From Natrialbaceae archaeon B1-Br10_E2g2 (GTDB lineage Archaea > Halobacteriota > Halobacteria > Halobacteriales > Natrialbaceae): DNA of 36,026 nucleotides. The stretch's first letter is position 1. Each line of letters opens with the position of its first letter. The stretch lies in contig LKMK01000004.1 of the NCBI GenBank assembly GCA_001563805.1, positions 1 through 36,026 on the forward strand. The letters run 5' to 3'. Of this stretch, positions 1-9,672 are shown in pieces. The notes below the pieces were generated by a model. It made no database searches, had not been told where the DNA came from, and was given only the letters and a program-made list of their open reading frames with translations. Made by a program: the position numbers and the translations under genes.

Positions 1-533
1 CCCGGGAGTTGAGTGATCCTCGCGGAGAACCTACTTTCGATCAATACCCGCGACCTCGACGACAACCTCGTTCATAGACTGGACTGTGGACCGCTCGATC
101 GAGGATTACCTGTCATCGACCGAGAAGTGTACGGTACTGTGCACTGTTCGATCAAATTGGCATGCGAAGCTCTCCAGTGACTGTCCCGTGTCGAGCAGGA
201 TGACGACGGTGGCGACCCGGCGAGGACGGGGACGCCTTCGTCGGAGTAGCTCCCGGTCGGGCACGGCCCCGAAGAGGGCCGTCGCGGCGAACGACACGAG
301 AGATCGGGAACTCACGTCCTATCCCGACTCGAGCGGCCGTCGCCCACCCAGTACGTAGCATTGACAGTCTCCTGTCTGGTTGTGTTTCGCCGACGGATCG
401 ACCGCGACTGACCGGAGGGCGAAGAAGTCGGCGAGAGCGCCCCAGGCCGTCGAATCTCGAGGTCGCGAAACCGTTTAGTTGCCGTCGGCCGAACCGACAG
501 GGCGGCCAGCCCCGTGCTGGGAGAGCTTCGTCC

Positions 534-2087
534 ATGTCGAGCGACCATCCCCACGTCAGTACGACCGAATCCGCGTTCGTAGCGACCGCCACAGACGCCC
601 CACCGGACGCACGCGTTCCGATCGAGGTTCGAGTGCCCGTCGACGATCCGTATCACGCGTACCGTCGCGCCCGGGCCGACCCCACGGCCCACCGCGACGC
701 CGGTGGCGACCCCGACAGCACGGGGCCGACCGGCGTCTACCTCGAGACCACGGGCGGCCAGTCCGGCTGGGGCTACTTCGCCGTCGATCCGTTCACGCGG
801 GTGCAGGTGGGCTCGACGCTCGAGCCAGTCGACGACGTCGACCCCGCGCCGTCGCTCGCGGAACTGGGTGGGCTGCTCGACCGCGAGACGCTCGTCCGCG
901 GCGACTGTGACGTGCCCTACCCCTGCGGGGCGTTCGGCTGGCTCTCCTACGACGTCGTCCGCGAACTCGAGACCCTGCCAGACACCACCGTCGACGAGCG
1001 AGGGGTGCCCCGCCTGCAGGTCGCCGCGTTCGACCGCGTCGCCGCCTGGGAGGAACCACGGGACGGCGAGACGGCACTGCGGATCACGGCCTGTCCCCGC
1101 GTCGGCGACGACCTCCACGCGGCGTACGAACGGGGTCGCGAGCGCGCCCTCGAGCTGGCCCGTGCAGCGACGACGGGTGAGCCCGCCACGCTAGCGCCGG
1201 CGGTGCAGGCGACCGACGCCACCTTCGAGAGCGACTGCTCGACGGCCGAGTTCGCCGACCGCGTCCGCCGCGTCAAAGCGTACGTCCGCGACGGCGACAC
1301 TTTCCAGGCGAACGTCTCCCAGCGACTCACCGCGCCCGCGGCGGTCCATCCCGTCGCGGCCTTCGACGCGCTCCGCGAGGTGAATCCGGCGCCGTACTCG
1401 GCGTTGCTCGAGTTCCCGGGCATCGACCTCGTGAGCGCCTCGCCGGAACTGTTGCTCGACGTCGAGGGCGACCGCCTGCTGACCGAACCGATCGCCGGCA
1501 CCCGACCGCGGGGCGAGACGCCCGCCGAAGACGACGCGCTCGAGGCGGATCTGCTCGACGACGGGAAAGAACGGGCCGAACACGCGATGCTGGTCGACCT
1601 GGAGCGAAACGACCTCGGGAAGGTCAGCGAGTACGGCAGCGTCGAGGTGACCGAGTACCGCCGCGTCGACCGCTACTCGGAGGTCATGCACCTCGTCTCA
1701 CTCGTCGAGGGGCGATTGCGTGCGGGTGCGGACCTGATGGACGCGATCGCCGCCGTGTTCCCCGGCGGGACGATCACCGGCGCCCCCAAACCCCGAACGA
1801 TGGAGATCATCGACGAGGTCGAACGGACGCGCCGTGGTCCCTACACGGGCTCCATCGGCGCATTCGGCTTCGACGGGCGGGCGACGCTCAACATCGTCAT
1901 CCGGACGCTCGTCAGGCGAGGGGACCGGTACTCGCTGCGGGTCGGTGCCGGAATCGTCCACGACTCGGTGCCCGAACGCGAGTACGACGAAACCCTCGAC
2001 AAGGGCCGTGCGCTGGTTCGGGCGCTCGATGCCGCTCTCGGCGAACGCGCGGAACTCGCCGTCGCGGACGGCGGGGTGATCGACTGA
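534..2087 (+). CDS. pabB: Aminodeoxychorismate/anthranilate synthase component I (chorismate-binding family)
   Basis: 517-aa ORF with chorismate-binding motifs ([65 protein letters not shown]); followed by glutamine amidotransferase subunit. PabB versus TrpE not certain. Confidence 0.85.
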   Translation: MSSDHPHVSTTESAFVATATDAPPDARVPIEVRVPVDDPYHAYRRARADPTAHRDAGGDPDSTGPTGVYLETTGGQSGWGYFAVDPFTRVQVGSTLEPVDDVDPAPSLAELGGLLDRETLVRGDCDVPYPCGAFGWLSYDVVRELETLPDTTVDERGVPRLQVAAFDRVAAWEEPRDGETALRITACPRVGDDLHAAYERGRERALELARAATTGEPATLAPAVQATDATFESDCSTAEFADRVRRVKAYVRDGDTFQANVSQRLTAPAAVHPVAAFDALREVNPAPYSALLEFPGIDLVSASPELLLDVEGDRLLTEPIAGTRPRGETPAEDDALEADLLDDGKERAEHAMLVDLERNDLGKVSEYGSVEVTEYRRVDRYSEVMHLVSLVEGRLRAGADLMDAIAAVFPGGTITGAPKPRTMEIIDEVERTRRGPYTGSIGAFGFDGRATLNIVIRTLVRRGDRYSLRVGAGIVHDSVPEREYDETLDKGRALVRALDAALGERAELAVADGGVID

Positions 2088-2163
2088 TGTGGCTCGCCCG
2101 GCCGCGTGTCCTCGCCTCGCCCCTCGAGCCCCCGGCGGTCGCTGGCGACGCGGGTGAGCCGCG

Positions 2164-2829
2164 ATGACGCAGATTCTGATCGTCGACAACTACGACTCCT
2201 TCGCGTACAACCTCGTCCAGTACGTCGGCGCCGCGATCGACGCGCCCGAGGCCGGCGAGGTGATCGTCCGGCGAAACGACGCCATCGACGTAGCCGGCGT
2301 CCGACGGCTCGATCCGGACGGGATCGTCGTCTCGCCCGGGCCAGGGACGCCCGCCGAGGCCGGCGTCTCGATCCCGATCTTTCGCGACCTCGAGTACCCG
2401 ACCCTCGGCGTCTGCCTGGGTCACCAGGCGCTCTGTGCGGCGGCCGGCGCGCCCGTCGGTCACGCGCCGCGAGTCGTCCACGGGAAGCCCTCGACGGTCA
2501 CCCACGACGGAACCGGCGTCTTCGAGGGGCTCTCGGACCCATTCGATGCCGGCCGCTACCACTCGCTGGCGGTCGACCGGGCGGACCTGCCGGCCGAACT
2601 GCTCGAGACGGCGAGCACCGTCCTCGTGGACGGCGATCGAGCGGCCGACGCGAGCGAACCCGGTCCCACCGACGCGGCGGGTCGCGAGATCGTGATGGCC
2701 GTCCGCCACCGCGACCGGCCCCACGTCGGCGTCCAGTTTCACCCCGAGAGCATCCTCACCGGCGCGGGGATGACACTGATCGAGAACTTCGTCGATGCTG
2801 CCGCGAACGCGTCCGTGGTTCGTTCCTGA
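2164..2829 (+). CDS. pabA: Aminodeoxychorismate/anthranilate synthase component II (class I glutamine amidotransferase)
   Basis: 221 aa; ILIVDNYDSFAYNLVQY, SPGPGTPAEAG, GVCLGHQAL (nucleophile Cys), GVQFHPESILT. Confidence 0.88.
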   Translation: MTQILIVDNYDSFAYNLVQYVGAAIDAPEAGEVIVRRNDAIDVAGVRRLDPDGIVVSPGPGTPAEAGVSIPIFRDLEYPTLGVCLGHQALCAAAGAPVGHAPRVVHGKPSTVTHDGTGVFEGLSDPFDAGRYHSLAVDRADLPAELLETASTVLVDGDRAADASEPGPTDAAGREIVMAVRHRDRPHVGVQFHPESILTGAGMTLIENFVDAAANASVVRS

Positions 2830-2950
2830 GCTCGAGTACCGATTCCGGGTGCCGTTTGTCCACACACGACTCGGAATTGTGGCCGATTGTTGCTGATGTT
2901 CACGCACTCGACCCGGAATCGTTACTTACCTCGAGTTCAGAGATCCGACT

Positions 2951-3133
2951 ATGAGCCAGAATCGACCCACCGACCGACGAACGCCCACCGACCGACGCGA
3001 TCCGGAGTTCTACCTTCCCGGAACGCCGACGTCGTCGGTCACTCTTGAACGTCTCGAGCGCGTCTTCACGTTCCTGTTTAGCAACCGTGGCCGGATCCGG
3101 GGCGACCGGACCCGCGACCGAACCGAGGAGTAA
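2951..3133 (+). CDS. Small hypothetical protein (60 aa)
   Basis: ATG ORF with AT-rich box (gttactta) about 27 nt upstream, consistent with leaderless transcription; no recognised domain. Confidence 0.4.
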   Translation: MSQNRPTDRRTPTDRRDPEFYLPGTPTSSVTLERLERVFTFLFSNRGRIRGDRTRDRTEE

Positions 3134-3262
3134 CCAGGTCCGTCCGACAGCCGCGTTTTTTATCGCTCGAGTAGCCCCACACGCCACCCAGGACGCCGAG
3201 GCCCACCGTTCGTCCGCCGCGCCGTCGGTGTGCTTTTGGACGTCCCAGCCGTATTACGGGCT

Positions 3263-4126
3263 ATGGACTACAGCTACACCGGCGATGCCTGCGAACGGCT
3301 CCTCGAGGCCTACGAGGCCGACGCCGAGCCGTTCCCGACGGGGTCGTCGATGCAGTTTCCGGAGTGGTCGCATCGGCGCGCCGAGATGGGCCTGCTCAGG
3401 CGGCTGTTCTTTCCCAGGTGCTGGAACGCCGGCGCGTTGCCCGAGGAGCCGTCGGCGATCCGGGCGGAACTGTCGGAGCTCGGTACCATCTACTGCCGTG
3501 GTATTCGACCGTACACGGGACGCGATCCGACGGCGGCGGTCGACGCGGTCCTCGACCGGCTTCCCGACGTCCGTACCGCGCTCAAAAAGGACGTCGAGGC
3601 GGCCTACAAGGGCGATCCCGCGGCGAAGTCGTACGTGGAGGTCATCCGGTCCTATCCCGGCTTCCAGGCGATCACGATGCAGCGGGTCGCCCACGAACTC
3701 TACGAGGCCGACGTGCCGGAGTACGCCAGGGAGCTCACCGAGTACGCCAAGACGGTGACGGGGATCGACGTCCACCCGGGGGCGGAGATCGGCGAGTACT
3801 TCTTCATCGATCACGGCACCGGCGTCGTGATCGGGGAGACGACGACGATCGGTGACTGGGTTCGGCTCTACCAGGACGTCACCCTCGGGGCGCTCCACTT
3901 CGAGGAGGAAGAGGACGACGAGAAGGCCCTGAAGAAAGGCTACAAGCGCCATCCGGACATCGGGAACAACGTCGTGATCGGGGCCGGAACGAAAGTGCTC
4001 GGCCCGATCACCGTCGGCAATCACGTCAGCATCGGCGCGAACTCATGGGTGACCGACGACGTGCCGGCGAAGACGAGCGTCTACGTCTCCGAACATCCGA
4101 CGCAGGAACGAAAGCGAAGCGATTGA
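3263..4126 (+). CDS. cysE: Serine O-acetyltransferase (EpsC/SAT type, left-handed beta-helix)
   Basis: Hexapeptide-repeat C-terminus: GIDVHPGAEIGEYFFIDHGTGVVIGETTTIGDWVRLYQDVTLGA...KRHPDIGNNVVIGAGTKVLGPITVGNHVSIGANSWV. ATG at 3263 (MDYSYTGD) preferred over the track start at 3230. Confidence 0.9.
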   Translation: MDYSYTGDACERLLEAYEADAEPFPTGSSMQFPEWSHRRAEMGLLRRLFFPRCWNAGALPEEPSAIRAELSELGTIYCRGIRPYTGRDPTAAVDAVLDRLPDVRTALKKDVEAAYKGDPAAKSYVEVIRSYPGFQAITMQRVAHELYEADVPEYARELTEYAKTVTGIDVHPGAEIGEYFFIDHGTGVVIGETTTIGDWVRLYQDVTLGALHFEEEEDDEKALKKGYKRHPDIGNNVVIGAGTKVLGPITVGNHVSIGANSWVTDDVPAKTSVYVSEHPTQERKRSD

Positions 4127-4247
4127 GGCGGATTCCCGTACCGGTGCCGGCGCACCCGCCGGTCGGGTCGCGGTTGCGCCGGAACTGACGTACAGTAGTC
4201 CGTATGACCGGCGTCGACGTGGCTTTCACTGCCGACGCACACTCGAG

Positions 4248-5114
4248 TCACCGGTACTGCTCGAGGGTCTTCGCCCGCCAGGACTCGAGGTCGGGCACCT
4301 GGTTGAACGCGTAGACGTGGACGCCACGGAGGTCGTAGTGGGGGTCGGCGGCGTACGGTGCGAGTCCCTCGATCAACGGTTCGGGGACGTACGTCCCGCG
4401 GGAGCCGACGAGTTCGCGGACGAAGCCGAGGATGCCGCTGGTCTTCTGGAGGAAGCGAACCGAATCGCCGACGCCGACCTTTTTCGAGATGCTCAACAGC
4501 CGCTGGTACTTCATGACGCCGGGGATGCCGACTTCGACCGGCAGCTCGACCCCACGGCCGCGAATCTCGTCGATCCACGTGACGATGGCGTCGGGATCGT
4601 AACACAGCTGCGTGACGATGTAGGTCGCGTAGGGCGCTTTGTTCGCCATCGACTCGGCGAGTGTCTCGTCGTCGAGGAAGGCGTGGCCCTCCGGGTAGCC
4701 GGTGATCCCGACGTCGTCGAACTCGTACTCGAGGCCCTCGAGCGCCGACAGCAGCTCGTACGCCGAGGTGAACTCGCCGGCGGGCTCCTCGCGGTCGCCG
4801 CCGGGGACGAAGATGTCGGTGACGCCGGCGTCGGTGAGCCGTTGTGCGACTTCTTCGAGGTGCTCTTCGTCACGGACGTAGCGGGCCGCGATGTGGGGGA
4901 CAACCTCGAAGCCGCGGTCGCTCGCCCGCTCGGTCCAGTCGATCGTCGCCTCGAGGCCCAGCGTCGGCGAGGTAGTGATCGCGACCTCCGCACCCTCGGG
5001 GAGGTGGTCCAGTTGCTCGTCCATGCTCTCGAACGGCATCAGCTCGAAGCGTGGCTCCTCGAGCAACGTAACGACGCCCGCTGCGGTCGTGGTCGGCTGT
5101 ATTTCGGATGACAT
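4248..5114 (-). CDS. metF: Methylenetetrahydrofolate reductase family protein
   Basis: 288 aa; MTHFR TIM-barrel features (EVAITTSPTLGLEATIDWTERASDRGFEVVPHIAAR, FVPGGDREEPAGEFTSAYELL, VTQLCYDPDAI, VEVGIPGVMKYQRLLSISKKVGVGDSVRFL). Confidence 0.88.
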   Translation of the reverse strand: MSSEIQPTTTAAGVVTLLEEPRFELMPFESMDEQLDHLPEGAEVAITTSPTLGLEATIDWTERASDRGFEVVPHIAARYVRDEEHLEEVAQRLTDAGVTDIFVPGGDREEPAGEFTSAYELLSALEGLEYEFDDVGITGYPEGHAFLDDETLAESMANKAPYATYIVTQLCYDPDAIVTWIDEIRGRGVELPVEVGIPGVMKYQRLLSISKKVGVGDSVRFLQKTSGILGFVRELVGSRGTYVPEPLIEGLAPYAADPHYDLRGVHVYAFNQVPDLESWRAKTLEQYR

Positions 5115-5310
5115 GATGTCTGGCTGTGAGGCCTCGGGACGCGTCGCCGCGCGCTGTGTTCACATACGGACTCGAGCCCCTCGTAGGTATCGATTCCGAG
5201 GCGTGTGGACCGTGGCGTGGTCGGTTCGGGCCGACACGGCGGTCTGTCGGTTTCGGCTCACCGAAGCCGACGGCGTCGCTCTCGAGGCCCCGACGCGGTC
5301 CCCTCGCGGT

Positions 5311-6699
5311 TCAGTCCGAGACCTCTTTTCCGGCGTTGAGCTTGGCTTGCTCGCGGGCGCTCGGGTTGACCGACGGCTTGAACGGCACCTCGGAGACCTT
5401 GGCGTACACCGGCTCGCCCGGCTCTTCTGCGTACTCGTCGGGCAGGTGGACCTGGAACTCCGTCTCGATGTCGCCGTCGTAGACGTCCATCGGGTCGCCG
5501 TCGAGTTTCTCGGCCGGCACGAATCCGAGCGCGAGGTTCGTCTCGAGTTCGGGGTTGTGCCACGGCGAGGTGACGTAGCCACACTTCTCGCCGGTGTCGG
5601 GGTCGGAGATGAGCCAGAAGTCCGGCGCGTAGTCGCGAACCGGCTCGCCGGCCATCTTGAGCCCGACCATCTTGTGGACGAACGGGTACTCGCCATCGTC
5701 GATCTGGGCTTTCTGGCGCTCGAGTTCCTCTTTCCCGATGTAGTCTGCGTCTTTGTCGTCGGGCACCTGGTAGGCGAGGTTGACCTGGAACGGCGAGGTC
5801 TCGTGGTCCATGTCCTGGCCCCACGAGAGGATGCCGGCGGCGATACGCCGGTGGTGGGCCGGGGCGACCTGCATGCCGCCGTGGGCGCGGACGGACTCGA
5901 TGGCGGGGTCCCAGACGCGTTCGGCGTTCTTCGAGGCCTCCTTGACGTAGATCTCGAAGCCTTTCTCCCCGGAGAAGCCGGTCTGGCTGATGAGGACGGG
6001 AACGCCGTTGAGCTCGGCCTCCATCAGGCCGTAGTAGGGAATGTCCTCGACCTCCTCGCCGACGAGGTCGACCATCACGTCGACGGATTTGGGGCCCTGG
6101 ATCTGGACCGGCGCGACGTCGATCTCGTCGATCTCGACGTCGAAGTCCATCCCGACGTTGACGCCCTGGAGCCACTGCATCAGTGTCGAGTCCGAGATCG
6201 AGAACCAGAACTCGTCCTCGCCCGGCCGAAGGAGGACGGGGTCGTTGAGGATGCCGCCGTCCTCGTTACAGAGGATGACGTACTTGCCGCGCATCGGTTC
6301 GATCTCGGTCGCGTCGCGGGTGATGACGTAGTTCGTCAGTGCTTCGGCGTCGGGGCCTTTCACGCGGATCTGTCGCTCGACGGCGACGTCCCACAGCGTG
6401 ACGTGGTTGACGAGCGCCTCGTACTCCTCCATCATCCCGCCCTCCTCGGGCTCTAACATCCCGCGTGGGTGGTAGAGCCGGTTGTACACCGTCGCTCGCC
6501 AGGCGCCGTTCTCGACGAACGACTTGTGGAAAAACGGTGACTTGCGTACCCGCGTCGAGACGAGCATTTCGATCCCGGGATCGCCGGACTGTCGCAGGTT
6601 TCGCGGCAGTACCCGGTCGGACTGGTCGACGTTCGGATAGTTCGGGTGGTCCTGACTCTCCGTCTGTGGCGGTTCGTTGCCAGACATTGACATCACCAT
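5311..6699 (-). CDS. GcvT-family aminomethyltransferase, DmdA (DMSP demethylase)-like
   Basis: About 460 aa; ATG choices at 6699, 6693 and 6687. Motifs recalled from DmdA/GcvT alignments: SPFFHKSFVENGAWRATVYNRLYHPRGM, VTLWDVAVERQIRVKGPDAEALTNYVITRD, GGILNDPVLLR, VQGPKSVDVM, SQTGFSGEKGFEIYV. Upstream of and same strand as metF. TATA-like tttta(t) at about 6714-6719 (minus). Confidence 0.8.
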   Translation of the reverse strand: MVMSMSGNEPPQTESQDHPNYPNVDQSDRVLPRNLRQSGDPGIEMLVSTRVRKSPFFHKSFVENGAWRATVYNRLYHPRGMLEPEEGGMMEEYEALVNHVTLWDVAVERQIRVKGPDAEALTNYVITRDATEIEPMRGKYVILCNEDGGILNDPVLLRPGEDEFWFSISDSTLMQWLQGVNVGMDFDVEIDEIDVAPVQIQGPKSVDVMVDLVGEEVEDIPYYGLMEAELNGVPVLISQTGFSGEKGFEIYVKEASKNAERVWDPAIESVRAHGGMQVAPAHHRRIAAGILSWGQDMDHETSPFQVNLAYQVPDDKDADYIGKEELERQKAQIDDGEYPFVHKMVGLKMAGEPVRDYAPDFWLISDPDTGEKCGYVTSPWHNPELETNLALGFVPAEKLDGDPMDVYDGDIETEFQVHLPDEYAEEPGEPVYAKVSEVPFKPSVNPSAREQAKLNAGKEVSD

Positions 6700-6707
6700 G
6701 TCTCGCA

Positions 6708-6759
6708 GGGCACATAAAAGTGGGAGTCGATACCGGTTAACACAGTTCCGTATGTGCCC
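6708..6759. promoter_or_regulatory. Candidate operator: 9-bp inverted repeat gggcacata / tatgtgccc flanking the dmdA-like promoter
   Basis: gggcacata at 6708-6716 and its exact reverse complement tatgtgccc at 6751-6759, 43 bp apart; the proximal half overlaps the minus-strand TATA-like sequence. Confidence 0.45.
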
Positions 6760-6958
6760 CTATGTACCGTGTAGAGGGTCTGAGTCGCCCGAAATACGAT
6801 TCTCGCTTCCGATGGGGGTTTGACCGACTCGAACGACCTACAACTGATAGAACGGTTATGTGTTGTGGAATCCGTGCCGACCGCAGTCGGAATCGGTCGA
6901 CTCGACCCCGGAGGCAGAGCTTTGATACCTCACCACACAGTTAGCTCCACGGTAGCGT

Positions 6959-6989
6959 CCGGGACGAGGCGAACGCGACGCCGTCCCGG
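6959..6989. promoter_or_regulatory. Hairpin in the folD 5' region
   Basis: ccgggacg (6959-6966) / cgtcccgg (6982-6989) exact 8-bp arms, with an inner GGCG/CGCC alternative; about 70 nt upstream of the folD GTG. Confidence 0.4.
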
Positions 6990-7057
6990 CTGACAGAGCT
7001 GATCCACATGAGATCCGAGTTACGTACCAGCCAGACTCCGACAGGCGGTGAGACGTC

Positions 7058-7951
7058 GTGACCCACGTCATCGACGGGAACGCGGTGGCAGACCGGATTA
7101 CCGACGGGCTCGCAGACTGCGTCGAGACACTCGAGGCGGCGCAGGTGACGCCGGGACTCGCCACGGTACTGATGAGCGACGACCCCGCGAGCGAGACGTA
7201 CATTTCGATGAAACAGCAGGCGTGTGCGGACCTCGGTATCGAGAGCATCCACCACGACCTGGAGCCGTCCGCGTCCGCCGACGAACTGTTCGAGACCGTC
7301 GCGGGGCTGAACGAGGACTCCGACGTTCACGGGATTCTCGTCCAGATGCCCGTCCCCGACCACGTCGACGGCTCGAGCGTCCTCCGCAGCATCGACCCGC
7401 TGAAGGACGTCGACGGCTTCCACCCCGAGAACGTCGGCCGACTCGTCGCGGGCGACCCGCGATACAAACCGTGTACGCCCCACGGCATCCAGAAACTGCT
7501 CGAGGCGGCGGACGTCGATACCGAGGGTGCGGACGCGGTGATCGTCGGCCGATCCGACATCGTCGGCAAGCCGATGGCGAACCTGCTGATCCAGAAGGCT
7601 CCCGGCGGCAACGCGACGGTGACGGTCTGTCACTCCCGCACCGAGGACCTCGCCGCGAAGACCCGCGAGGCGGACATCGTGATCGCCGCGGCCGGGGTCG
7701 CCGAACTCGTCGACGGTTCGATGATCCGGGAGGGGGCGACGGTGATCGACGTCGGCGTCAACCGTGTCGAGGCCGACACGGAGAAGGGCTACGAACTCGT
7801 CGGCGACGTCGAATTCGAGAGTGCGAAAGAGAGCGCACGCACAATCACGCCCGTCCCTGGTGGCGTCGGCCCGATGACGATCGCGATGTTGCTGTACAAC
7901 ACGGTCAAAGCCACAGCTATTCAGGAGGACGTCACGATTACGCTCCCGTGA
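7058..7951 (+). CDS. folD: Bifunctional methylenetetrahydrofolate dehydrogenase/methenyltetrahydrofolate cyclohydrolase
   Basis: 297 aa, GTG start; VHGILVQMPVPDHV, DPLKDVDGFHPENVGRL, PCTPHGIQKLL, VIVGRSDIVGKPMANLL, TPVPGGVGPMTIAMLL. Confidence 0.96.
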   Translation: MTHVIDGNAVADRITDGLADCVETLEAAQVTPGLATVLMSDDPASETYISMKQQACADLGIESIHHDLEPSASADELFETVAGLNEDSDVHGILVQMPVPDHVDGSSVLRSIDPLKDVDGFHPENVGRLVAGDPRYKPCTPHGIQKLLEAADVDTEGADAVIVGRSDIVGKPMANLLIQKAPGGNATVTVCHSRTEDLAAKTREADIVIAAAGVAELVDGSMIREGATVIDVGVNRVEADTEKGYELVGDVEFESAKESARTITPVPGGVGPMTIAMLLYNTVKATAIQEDVTITLP

Positions 7952-8066
7952 GACAGATGTTCCCACTACAGATTAACTCGTTTACAGGTTCTGTTTCGCG
8001 AGCCAGCGATTTCAGGGGGCGACCGCGAGGCCACGGCGCCGAACGCACTCCAGGGGTGAGACCGCC

Positions 8067-9302
8067 GTGAGCAGCGACGCGCTCCCCGTCACGTTCGAGG
8101 ACGTCGAAGCGGCCCGTCGCCGACTCGACGATCCCACCGTCGTCAAACGGACGCCGGTCGAACGGAGCACGTCGCTCGAGGCGATGACCGGCGCCGACGA
8201 GGTCGTCCTCAAACTCGAGCACCTCCAGTGGACGGGCTCCTTCAAGACCCGCGGCGCGTACAACAAGATACAGCGGTGTCTCGCCGAGGGAGACCTCGAG
8301 CAGGTCGTCGCGGCCAGTGCGGGTAATCACGCCCAGGGCGTCGCCCTCGCTGCGACGACGCTCGGGGTGGAGTCGACCATCGTCATGCCGAGGACGGCCC
8401 CACAGACGAAGATCGACGCCACGCGTGGCTACGGCGCGACGGTCGAACTCGTCGGCCAGGACTTCCAGGCGGCCACCGAGTACGCCCGCGACCTCGCGGG
8501 CGACTCGAGCGCCGAGTTCGTCCACGCGTTCGACGATCCGGCGATCGTCGCCGGCCAGGGGACACTCGGCCTCGAGATGTACGAGCAGTATCCGGACGCC
8601 GACACCGTCGTCGTCCCGATCGGCGGCGGCGGCCTGATCGGCGGCATCGCGACCGCGTTCGCGGACCGAAACCCCGAGACGCGAATCGTCGGCGTCCAGG
8701 CCACCGGCGCGGCGACCGTCCACGACAGCCTCGACAAAGGCGTCCCCCAGACGCTCGAGTCGGTCGACACCATCGCAGACGGCATCGCGACCGGCGGCAT
8801 TTCGGAGCTAACGATGTCGATGATCGACCACCACGTCGACGACGTGGTGACCGTGACGGACGCCGAAATCGCCGACGCGATCCTCCTGTTGATGGAGCGG
8901 GCAAAGCAGGTCGTCGAGGGTGCCGGTGCAGCGTCCGTCGCGGCGCTGTTGAGCGACGACCTCGACGTCACCGACGAGTCGGTCGTGGCGCTGTTGTGTG
9001 GGGGCAACCTCGATATGACAATGCTCATGGAGGTCGTGATTCACGCACTGACCAGGCGCAAACAACTGCTCAAGTTGCGCGTCCACATCGACGACCAGCC
9101 GGGCAAGATGGCCCACATCTCCGGACTCATCGCCGACTGCGGGGCCAACATCCAGACCGTCCGTCACGACCGCGCACTCGAGGAGTTAGACGTCGGCGAG
9201 GCGTATCTGATCTTCCAGGTCGAGACGAGCGGTGCGGATCACGCGGCGGAGATCCTCGATTCGATCACCGCCGGCGGATACGAGGTCGAACTCGTGAGCT
9301 GA
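8067..9302 (+). CDS. ilvA: Threonine (serine) ammonia-lyase with C-terminal ACT domain
   Basis: 411 aa, GTG start; PLP motif WTGSFKTRGAYNKI, SAGNHAQGVA, PIGGGGLIGGIA, ACT-like C-terminus LRVHIDDQPGKMAHISGLIADCGANIQTVRHDRA. Confidence 0.93.
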   Translation: MSSDALPVTFEDVEAARRRLDDPTVVKRTPVERSTSLEAMTGADEVVLKLEHLQWTGSFKTRGAYNKIQRCLAEGDLEQVVAASAGNHAQGVALAATTLGVESTIVMPRTAPQTKIDATRGYGATVELVGQDFQAATEYARDLAGDSSAEFVHAFDDPAIVAGQGTLGLEMYEQYPDADTVVVPIGGGGLIGGIATAFADRNPETRIVGVQATGAATVHDSLDKGVPQTLESVDTIADGIATGGISELTMSMIDHHVDDVVTVTDAEIADAILLLMERAKQVVEGAGAASVAALLSDDLDVTDESVVALLCGGNLDMTMLMEVVIHALTRRKQLLKLRVHIDDQPGKMAHISGLIADCGANIQTVRHDRALEELDVGEAYLIFQVETSGADHAAEILDSITAGGYEVELVS

Positions 9303-9456
9303 TCGCGACGTCTCGTCCGAGGGCGTCGACTCGAGGACTGGGTCGGCTGTTCTCGACGCGGCTTCGAGCTCGCTTTTCGAAACTCCGACGACAGTTCGTG
9401 ATTGACAACGGTTCTCGCGCAATCTTTACTTTTTGGCAGTCCTGACCGTCGAGTGA

Positions 9457-9591
9457 ATGGAACCCGAACCAGAACCTGAAGAAACGCCGACAGACGAGTT
9501 CGTCAACTACATGCCCGCGATGCCGACACTCTCCGGAGACCAGGGGATTCTCGGTCGACTCGCGGACGTGCTGTCCGGCCGACGGGCATAA
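9457..9591 (+). CDS. Small acidic protein (44 aa), not in supplied ORF track
   Basis: MEPEPEPEETPTDEFVNYMPAMPTLSGDQGILGRLADVLSGRRA*; AT-rich box (atctttacttttt) about 25-30 nt upstream, matching the leaderless pattern. Confidence 0.55.
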   Translation: MEPEPEPEETPTDEFVNYMPAMPTLSGDQGILGRLADVLSGRRA

Positions 9592-9672
9592 CGCCGGGCT
9601 CTCGCGGTGGCGTGTCGGCCGCTCGAGCGATCCGGGATGTACCTTTTTAGGCTCTTGCGGTGACGTACACGC

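Noticed and set aside
106-315. Possible small minus-strand gene upstream of pabB
   Set aside because: Arg-rich, no motif, no convincing promoter; cannot separate from chance ORFs.
312-1118. Long antisense ORFs over pabB, metF, dmdA-like, fdh, fhs and dehydrogenase genes (e.g. 312-1118 -, 4317-5111 +, 4891-6456 +, 18881-20689 +, 21275-22993 +, 26469-28673 -)
   Set aside because: Frame-shadow ORFs typical of high-GC haloarchaeal DNA; opposite strands encode clear enzyme families, and the shadow proteins have no recognisable motifs.
3230-4126. Serine acetyltransferase as part of the demethylation system
   Set aside because: Uses serine but is more simply explained by cysteine biosynthesis; no specific link visible.
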